Shown here: in pieces, positions 1 to 4,816 of the stretch
Layout of the letters: each line of letters opens with the position of its first letter
Position numbering within the stretch: position 1 is the first letter of the stretch
Source of the DNA: JBHIDJ01 sp046760105
GTDB taxonomy: Bacteria > Pseudomonadota > Gammaproteobacteria > Acidiferrobacterales > SPGG2
Length of the DNA stretch: 7,567 nucleotides
Assembly (NCBI GenBank): GCA_046760105.1
Contig: JBHIDJ010000140.1
Location: forward strand, 1 to 7,567
Direction: 5' to 3'
The notes under the pieces: generated by a model
Database searches by the model: none
Told to the model about the DNA's origin: nothing
Seen by the model: only the letters and a program-made list of their open reading frames with translations
Position numbers and translations under genes: made by a program

Positions 1-154
1 CCGAATAAGGGTTATGACCTTGGTAGTCTAATGCGAAAATTATTGCAGGGAAATGCAACACCCTGTTGGCGACCGATTTGACTGCAGTACCCGATGCGCC
101 TGATACCCCGCTGGCGTTCGAAGTAGAGCTGTTTCGGGGTCATTCCTAAACTGA

Positions 155-262
155 TTCGACCCATTAATCACCGGGCCGATCGCGCGCCGGCTGATACAGG
201 CTCATATCGAACTGGTCAATTTCGATTTTGTCGGGCAGTATCGCAAATATCTAACCGGGTGA
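155..262 (+). pseudogene. Possible degraded 3' end of an upstream gene
   Basis: This 35-codon open stretch has 22 of 35 codons ending in G or C and encodes a peptide with alternating hydrophobic and polar residues (it contains ARRLIQAH and NFDFVGQYRK). It ends in two stops in a row, TGA and TAA. A TGA at 152-154 closes it on the left. A second protein-like stretch in another frame (27-146, about 40 codons, 21 of 40 ending in G or C) ends only a few bases upstream. The pair could be one gene broken by frameshifts, or sequencing errors near a gene end. I recognise no family, and chance is a serious alternative. Confidence 0.18.
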
Positions 263-294
263 TAACAAGCGGCGCCTTGTACCGGCCCGTCTAT

Positions 295-300
295 GGAGGA
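295..300 (+). promoter_or_regulatory. Shine-Dalgarno that decides the ureohydrolase start
   Basis: GGAGGA lies seven bases before the ATG at 308. An in-frame ATG at 293 would place this purine run inside the coding sequence and has no comparable site of its own. The ATG at 308 is therefore the better start. Confidence 0.8.
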
Positions 301-307
301 GATATCC

Positions 308-1267
308 ATGAGCGATGACACCCTGCAACCGCTCGATTCAGCTGCTATTCCCCGTTTCGCAGAAGCCGCTACCTTTATGCGTGCGCAGCTCCGGGAGGAC
401 CCAGCCGGGCTCGATATCGCAATGGCCGGCGTGCCCTTCGACTGGGGATCGACAAACCGTGCCGGCGCTCGACACGGTCCCGCCCAGATGCGAGAGATGT
501 CGCGCCTTATACGCCAGGTCCACTTCGTGACCAAACTCGCTCCATTTCAGGTGTGCCGGATCGCAGACGTCGGTGATGCTCCGGTCAATCCGCTCGATCT
601 GATGGGTACCCTGGAAACTGTGCAGGCGTTTTTCGAACGCATACACGCAGCGGGTGCGTTACCGCTTTCGGCCGGTGGCGATCACACCATCGCCCTGCCC
701 ATCCTGCGGGCGATCGTGAAAGACGGGCCAGTCGGCATGCTCCAGTTCGATTCGCACTCGGACACGCACGACGTTCTGCTTGGTCACAAGTACAACCACG
801 GCACTTGTTTCCGGCGCGCGATCGAGGAAGGCATCGTCGATCCGAAACGACTGGTGCAGATCGGCATCCGCGGCACTCTTTACAGCGTGGACGAACACGA
901 CTGGGCACGCTCGCAAGGCGTGACGATGATCACCATCGAAGATTTCTTCGAGATCGGGGTGGCGGAGGTGATCGAAAAGACACGCAGTGTACTCGGCGAC
1001 GGACCGGTGTACATTACGTTCGATATCGACGGGCTGGATCCGATCTACGCCCCCGGCACCGGCGCCCCGGAGCCGGGTGGGCTCAGCATTCGCGACGCGC
1101 AGGTTATCCTGCGCGGCATGCAAGGACTTAACCTCATCGGGGCAGACGTGAACGAGTGCTCTCCGCCACTGGATCCGACCGGCAACACCGCACTAGTGGC
1201 GTGCAACCTGATGTTTGAAGAGTTGTGTCTGCTGGCAGACGCCGTGCGCCGACGCAAGGGCCAGTGA
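308..1267 (+). CDS. Agmatinase-family ureohydrolase, guanidinopropionase/guanidinobutyrase-like (GpuA/GbuA type)
   Basis: This enzyme hydrolyses a guanidino acid to an amino compound plus urea, in the cytoplasm, with a binuclear Mn centre (family knowledge). From ATG 308 the protein has 319 residues, the usual length for the family. Metal-ligand motifs are all present: GGDH with His126, DSHSD with Asp148, His150 and Asp152, and DID with Asp239 and Asp241. The APGTGAPEPGG loop follows (245-258). The second residue of the usual DAHxD motif is Ser149 instead of Ala. The N-terminal stretches TNRAGARHGP (49-58) and DVGDAPVNP (87-95), and HAAGALPLSAGGDH (113-126), look more like Pseudomonas GpuA than arginase or SpeB agmatinase, as I remember those sequences. 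Residue 157, which I recall as Tyr in GpuA and Met (161) in GbuA and as controlling substrate choice, is Leu here, so the true substrate is open: guanidinopropionate, guanidinobutyrate, guanidinoacetate or guanidine itself. It is the first gene of a cluster ending in creatinase, which supports a guanidino-acid substrate over agmatine. Confidence 0.9.
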   Translation: MSDDTLQPLDSAAIPRFAEAATFMRAQLREDPAGLDIAMAGVPFDWGSTNRAGARHGPAQMREMSRLIRQVHFVTKLAPFQVCRIADVGDAPVNPLDLMGTLETVQAFFERIHAAGALPLSAGGDHTIALPILRAIVKDGPVGMLQFDSHSDTHDVLLGHKYNHGTCFRRAIEEGIVDPKRLVQIGIRGTLYSVDEHDWARSQGVTMITIEDFFEIGVAEVIEKTRSVLGDGPVYITFDIDGLDPIYAPGTGAPEPGGLSIRDAQVILRGMQGLNLIGADVNECSPPLDPTGNTALVACNLMFEELCLLADAVRRRKGQ

Positions 1268-1298
1268 TTAGCGCGAAGTGTGGCAAGCAAATCGTAAT

Positions 1299-1304
1299 AG
1301 AGGA
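1299..1304 (+). promoter_or_regulatory. Shine-Dalgarno for the GTG start of the M20 hydrolase
   Basis: AGAGGA ends eight bases before the GTG at 1313. This supports the GTG start, since no ATG lies in frame near it. Confidence 0.65.
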
Positions 1305-1312
1305 ATCTCTCA

Positions 1313-2557
1313 GTGACAGATGACTTGAGAATAAACGGTGAACGGCTGTGGCGGAGCCTGACGGAGATGGCGAAGATCGGGGCGACCCCCAAGGGTGGCG
1401 TATGCCGCCTTGCTCTCAGTGACGTCGACAAAACTGGGCGCGATCTCTTCAAGTCATGGTGCGAAGCGGCTGGCTGTACGATCATCGTCGACCAGATGGG
1501 CAACATGTTTGTACGCCGGCCAGGACGGGAAGCCAGCCGGCCGCCCATCGGCATGGGGAGCCATCTCGACAGCCAGCCAACCGGCGGCAAGTTCGATGGC
1601 GTCTATGGAGTGCTAGCGGCACTCGAGGTGGTACGCACCCTCAACGACCACGCCGTTGAGACCCAGGCCCCAATTGAAGTGGTGGTTTGGACCAATGAAG
1701 AAGGAGCACGGTTTGCGCCGGCCATGGTTGGTTCCGGGGTGTTCGCGGGTGTATTCGAGCTCGACTATGCGTGGGGGCAAAAAGACCGCGATGGCATTAG
1801 TATTAGCGAGGCGCTCGATCGCATCGGATATAAGGGCGATGCGCTGCCCGGCGATCACCAATTCGGCGCCTTTTTCGAGGTACACATCGAACAGGGACCG
1901 ATTCTGGAAACAGAAGGCAAAACAATCGGCATTGTAAAGGGAGTGCAAGGCATGCGCTGGTACGACGTGGCACTAATTGGCGAGGAAGCCCATGCCGGCC
2001 CGACGCCCATGGAGCGCCGCCGCGATTCGCTAGCGGGCGCAACACAACTGCTTCCGAAGATCTATCAGCTCGCGCTAGACCGGCAACCCTTCGGACGCGC
2101 CACCATTGCCCAGTTCCGCACCTATCCCCCTGGCTCGCGTAACACCGTACCCAGCCGCGCCGAATTCAGCGTCGACCTGCGGCATCCGGATGCGGACCAA
2201 CTCGCCGAAATGGACGCAGGTTTGCGAGCAATCACTGCCCAAGTTGCCACAGACCGCGGCCTCGAGCATTCGATCACGCACGTCTGGGAGGCGGCACCGG
2301 TCAGCTTCAATCCTGCTTGCGTCGATGCCGTGCGCAATGGTGCAGAGATAATGGGCTACCCGGCCATGGAGATCGTAAGCGGCGCCGGCCATGATTCGGT
2401 CTATATCTCGGGGGTCGCACCGACGGGCATGATTTTCGTGCCGTGCGAACGTGGCATCAGTCACAACGAAACGGAAAGCGCCACGCCCGAAGATATCGCC
2501 GCCGGTGCCAATGTACTGCTGCAAGCGGTGCTCCAGCATGCGCAGCGGACATCTTGA
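1313..2557 (+). CDS. M20-family amidohydrolase: N-carbamoyl-L-amino acid hydrolase / beta-ureidopropionase / allantoate amidohydrolase group (HyuC-like)
   Basis: This is a cytoplasmic binuclear-metal enzyme that hydrolyses N-carbamoyl (ureido) acids to the free amino acid, CO2 and ammonia (family knowledge). The 414-residue length fits. Metal and catalytic motifs in order: GSHLDSQPTGG with His84, FDGVYGV with Asp95, TNEEG with catalytic Glu129 and metal ligand Glu130, HIEQGP with His191, and SHNE with His384. The dimerisation/lid domain lies at about 212-330 and contains AHAGPTPM (226-233), whose His227 usually reaches into the partner's active site. GHDSVYIS (359-366) is the usual C-terminal substrate-site motif. 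HLDS replaces the commoner HLDT. The GTG start lies 45 nt after the ureohydrolase stop, so the two are probably co-transcribed. Sequence alone does not separate carbamoyl-amino acid, beta-ureidopropionate and allantoate as substrate. The creatinase and ureohydrolase neighbours favour a ureido acid related to guanidino-acid or hydantoin breakdown. Confidence 0.9.
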   Translation: MTDDLRINGERLWRSLTEMAKIGATPKGGVCRLALSDVDKTGRDLFKSWCEAAGCTIIVDQMGNMFVRRPGREASRPPIGMGSHLDSQPTGGKFDGVYGVLAALEVVRTLNDHAVETQAPIEVVVWTNEEGARFAPAMVGSGVFAGVFELDYAWGQKDRDGISISEALDRIGYKGDALPGDHQFGAFFEVHIEQGPILETEGKTIGIVKGVQGMRWYDVALIGEEAHAGPTPMERRRDSLAGATQLLPKIYQLALDRQPFGRATIAQFRTYPPGSRNTVPSRAEFSVDLRHPDADQLAEMDAGLRAITAQVATDRGLEHSITHVWEAAPVSFNPACVDAVRNGAEIMGYPAMEIVSGAGHDSVYISGVAPTGMIFVPCERGISHNETESATPEDIAAGANVLLQAVLQHAQRTS

Positions 2558-2606
2558 TCTTTCCCGTGCACGTCGCTTAACGGCCTAGCATCTAAGTGCG
2601 AGCTTC

Positions 2607-3542
2607 ATGAACACACTTTCCGACCACGTTCGTGGCGTGCTGCTAGCCACGACCGGCATTCTGATATTGAGTCCGGATGCTCTGATTCTCCGGCTGGTAG
2701 AGGCTGATCTGTGGACCTTGGTATTCTGGCGCGGTCTGCTTACGGCCCTAGCACTAGCCATCTTCTTTGTTGTGAGCTACCCCCGCAAAGTATTAACGTA
2801 TATTCGTGCCGTTGGCGGTGCCGGTCTACTCGCCAGTGTGTTTTTTTCCATCACTTCGATCCTGTTCGTAACGGCGATTACGCTTACGACCGTCAGCAAT
2901 ACCCTTGTTATCATCAGCGCCGCGTCTTTATTCGCGGCAATTCTAAGTCTCGTATTCCTGCGCGAGCGCATACCTCGCCGTACTTGGATCGCCGCTATCA
3001 CCGCATTCGCCGGAATTACAGTAATTTTCTCGGGCAGCCTGGGCGGTGGTGCGTTATTGGGTGACATCTGTGCCCTAGGAACTGCCTTGTTTATCGGCGC
3101 CCATCTGACTGTGATTCGTTACGCTCGCGCCATCAATATGGTTCCCACCCTGGCGCTAAGCGGGATCATAACTGCAGTCATCGTATTGCCGCTCGCAGCG
3201 CCGCTTTCGATAGGCACGCACGACTTCGTCTTGCTGTCGCTCCTCGGCCTCGTCATCCTACCCATAGCCACCGGTATGATTATTCTCGCTCCACGGTTTC
3301 TGCCGGCAGCAGAAGTGAGCTTAATCATGCTGCTAGAAACTGTCTTTGGCCCGCTCTGGGTTTGGCTCGTGCTCAACGAAAGGCCTAGCGTTGAAACTTT
3401 CCTCGGTGGTGCTGTGGTACTGGGAACACTCGCGATCCATGCCGTATTGGGTTTAAGGCAGACGACTGTGATTAACGGTTGCTCACCTGCCATCCAAATA
3501 AGTGGAGGGAGAGATGCAAAGACTTCAGACGCTAGACATTAG
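2607..3542 (+). CDS. EamA/DMT-family transporter, ten membrane segments
   Basis: This is an inner-membrane drug/metabolite-superfamily permease, 311 residues, with the two tandem five-helix EamA repeats. Hydrophobic segments lie roughly at 10-26, 36-56, 70-90, 95-117, 127-144, 149-170, 180-200, 206-226, 234-256 and 262-283. Each repeat carries the family's Glu-Arg motif after its fourth helix: LRER (118-121) and LNERP (256-260), each followed by a Gly-rich last helix. A soluble tail follows from about 284 to 311, and its final codons overlap the creatinase start. I see no clear Shine-Dalgarno before ATG 2607; only a weak GCGAG lies close to it. Family members mostly export amino acids or related metabolites, and some import. 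In this cluster the cargo is plausibly creatine, a guanidino/ureido acid, sarcosine or another product, but the sequence does not say which. The 49-nt gap to the hydrolase upstream suggests the same transcript. Confidence 0.88.
   Translation: MNTLSDHVRGVLLATTGILILSPDALILRLVEADLWTLVFWRGLLTALALAIFFVVSYPRKVLTYIRAVGGAGLLASVFFSITSILFVTAITLTTVSNTLVIISAASLFAAILSLVFLRERIPRRTWIAAITAFAGITVIFSGSLGGGALLGDICALGTALFIGAHLTVIRYARAINMVPTLALSGIITAVIVLPLAAPLSIGTHDFVLLSLLGLVILPIATGMIILAPRFLPAAEVSLIMLLETVFGPLWVWLVLNERPSVETFLGGAVVLGTLAIHAVLGLRQTTVINGCSPAIQISGGRDAKTSDARH
3504..3510 (+). promoter_or_regulatory. Shine-Dalgarno that decides the creatinase start
   Basis: GGAGGGA sits three bases before the ATG at 3514, with the core GGAGG at 3504-3508 five bases away. 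An in-frame GTG at 3502 would leave this motif inside the coding sequence. The ATG start also gives an N-terminus (MQRLQTLDIRNG) that lines up with known creatinases. Confidence 0.75.
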
Positions 3543-4722
3543 AAACGGCGAAAAGAAGAGCCCCACGTTTTCTGCTGAAGAAATGTCACGCAGGCTAGCG
3601 AAGCTCAGAAAACACATGGCCGAGTCTGATATCGAGGCCGTGCTCTTCACATCAATTCATAACATCAACTATTTCAATGACTTTGTCTATTGCTCATTCG
3701 GCAGACCCTATGGACTGGTAGTTACGCAGGACACATCGACCCCCATTACAGCCAATGTCGATGGTGGCGAACCTTGGCGACGTGGTTTTGCGGACAATAT
3801 CAGCTACACCGACTGGCAACAGGACAACTACTTCCGGGCCGTGAAGTCATTGATACCCAGGGGAAGAAAGGTTGGCATCGAGTTCGACCATATCACGCTC
3901 GAGAACTACCAGAAGTTAGGGCACGCCTTGGCAAGCGCGGAGTTGGTGGACGTTGGCAAAGCGACGATGGCGATGCGCATGATCAAGTCGGCGGAAGAGA
4001 TCGAACTTATTCGCAATGGCGCCCGCATCGCTGACATCGGTGGCGCCGCATGTGTGGAAGCGATTGGTGATGGTGTTTCCGAACATGAGGTTGCGATGCA
4101 CTCGACACAGGCGATGATTTGCGAGATCGTCAAGACTTATCCGGATAGCGTGCTCATGGATACATGGACTTGGTTCCAGTCCGGGATAAACACAGATGGT
4201 GCCCATAATCCGGTAACATCGCGGAAAATTCAAAAAGGGGACATCTTAAGCTTGAATTGTTTTCCAATGATTGCTGGTTATTATACGGCGCTTGAGCGTA
4301 CGCTGTTTTTTGACTCGGCCACAGATAGAGAGATAGAGCTTTGGGAGCTAAACTGTGAAGTTCACCGCAGAGGGTTGAAGTTGATCCGGCCGGGAATACG
4401 GTGCTGTGATATTGCAACGGAATTAAACGAGATCTATCTCGAACGGGATTTACTGAAGTATCGCACTTTTGGCTATGGACATTCGTTCGGCACGCTCTGC
4501 CACTACTATGGCAGAGAAGCGGGGCTAGAGTTGCGCGAGGATATCGACACGGTGCTGGAACCTGGCATGGTGGTTTCGATGGAACCCATGATCATGCTTC
4601 CGGAGGGAGAAGATGGCGCAGGCGGGTATCGCGAGCACGATATTCTAGTTATCAACGAAAACAGCGCCGAAGACATAACCAAATTCCCCTTCGGTCCAGA
4701 GCACAACATCATTAAGAAATAA
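3514..4722 (+). CDS. Creatinase (creatine amidinohydrolase)
   Basis: This enzyme hydrolyses creatine to sarcosine and urea in the cytoplasm. It has the M24 'pita-bread' fold of methionine and prolyl aminopeptidases but needs no metal (family knowledge). From ATG 3514 it has 402 residues, against about 403 for Pseudomonas putida creatinase as I remember it. Long blocks match that enzyme nearly word for word: SFGRP (61-65), DTWTWFQSGINTDGAHNPVT (216-235), GHSFGTL (322-328), and VLEPGMVVSMEPMIMLPEG (347-365). The catalytic and substrate-binding residues all appear with a one-residue offset after the N-terminal domain: Arg64, His231 (catalytic base), Glu261, Arg334, Glu357 and His375. The N-terminal domain is about 1-160 and the catalytic domain about 161-402. 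The start lies inside the 3' end of the transporter gene (29-nt overlap), implying translational coupling. Hand-counted stretches are poorer in GC than the first gene of the cluster. An Xaa-Pro peptidase is unlikely because the creatinase-specific blocks are intact. Confidence 0.95.
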   Translation: MQRLQTLDIRNGEKKSPTFSAEEMSRRLAKLRKHMAESDIEAVLFTSIHNINYFNDFVYCSFGRPYGLVVTQDTSTPITANVDGGEPWRRGFADNISYTDWQQDNYFRAVKSLIPRGRKVGIEFDHITLENYQKLGHALASAELVDVGKATMAMRMIKSAEEIELIRNGARIADIGGAACVEAIGDGVSEHEVAMHSTQAMICEIVKTYPDSVLMDTWTWFQSGINTDGAHNPVTSRKIQKGDILSLNCFPMIAGYYTALERTLFFDSATDREIELWELNCEVHRRGLKLIRPGIRCCDIATELNEIYLERDLLKYRTFGYGHSFGTLCHYYGREAGLELREDIDTVLEPGMVVSMEPMIMLPEGEDGAGGYREHDILVINENSAEDITKFPFGPEHNIIKK

Positions 4723-4726
4723 AACC

Positions 4727-4743
4727 TAGTAGGCGTTCTACTA
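4727..4743 (+). promoter_or_regulatory. Candidate LexA (SOS) operator upstream of uvrA
   Basis: TAGTAGGCGTTCTACTA is a perfect 6-bp inverted repeat with a 5-bp centre. The half-sites and spacing equal the core of the Xanthomonas LexA site I remember as TTAGTAGTAATACTACTAA; only the outermost base of each arm and the centre differ. It begins five bases after the creatinase stop and ends 73 bases before the uvrA ATG. TACTAT (4739-4744) overlapping its right arm could serve as a -10, but I see no good -35. It could also act as a small hairpin, but it lacks the GC-rich stem and U-run of an intrinsic terminator. Confidence 0.4.
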
Positions 4744-4796
4744 TCGAGATCGCCGGCGTCAGTGACAGCTGGCTTGGGTCGGCACTACGCCGCATC

Positions 4797-4806
4797 TGAA
4801 CGTTCA
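4797..4806. repeat. 10-bp perfect palindrome before uvrA
   Basis: TGAACGTTCA reads the same on both strands and ends ten bases before the uvrA ATG, where a Shine-Dalgarno would be expected but is not seen. It could be a protein-binding site or chance. It lacks the four-base spacer of the Bacillus-type GAAC-N4-GTTC LexA box. Confidence 0.25.
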
Positions 4807-4816
4807 CGGTATCTAC

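Larger units (their letters stand above)
1..307. other. Upstream region with no confident gene
   Basis: No gene with a credible start and family signature is visible here. On the + strand there are two short open stretches with protein-like composition: about 27-149 (ending in TAA at 147-149) and about 155-262 (ending in TGA then TAA at 260-265). They are in different frames and neither has a good start codon. A third stretch, 1-81, is open from the window edge to a TGA at 79-81. Any of these could be the remains or 3' end of a gene to the left, but stretches of 35-40 open codons also arise by chance. A 43-codon ATG-to-stop frame on the minus strand (12-143) has no recognisable product. The promoter of the downstream operon must lie here or further left, but I see no convincing -35/-10 pair. 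Confidence 0.5.

Noticed and set aside
78..106. TTGACT with 17-bp spacing to TGATAC as a sigma70 promoter
   Set aside because: The -35 is good but the -10 matches the consensus poorly, and the leader would be about 200 nt long. Not enough to call.
12..143. 43-codon ATG-to-stop frame on the minus strand
   Set aside because: No recognised family, very short, and no supporting ribosome-binding context.
255..276. Resemblance of the stretch before the operon (ACAAG followed by GGCGC) to the 3' half of a guanidine-III riboswitch
   Set aside because: The compact guanidine-III fold needs a matching 5' half within about 40 nt to form its pseudoknot, and I cannot find it upstream. ACGR hairpin loops of guanidine-II are also absent.
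293..307. Longer start of the ureohydrolase at ATG 293
   Set aside because: It would swallow the strong GGAGGA that is well placed for ATG 308, and the extra five residues have no family support.
659..1123. Long minus-strand open frames opposite the ureohydrolase and other genes
   Set aside because: They are shadows of well-supported + strand genes in GC-rich DNA and show no family motifs.
3502..3513. GTG start for creatinase at 3502
   Set aside because: The GGAGGGA ribosome-binding site lies downstream of it, and the ATG at 3514 gives the N-terminus seen in known creatinases.
4727..4743. Intrinsic terminator after creatinase
   Set aside because: The stem is only 6 bp, AT-rich, and has no following T-run; a LexA-type operator explains the symmetry better.
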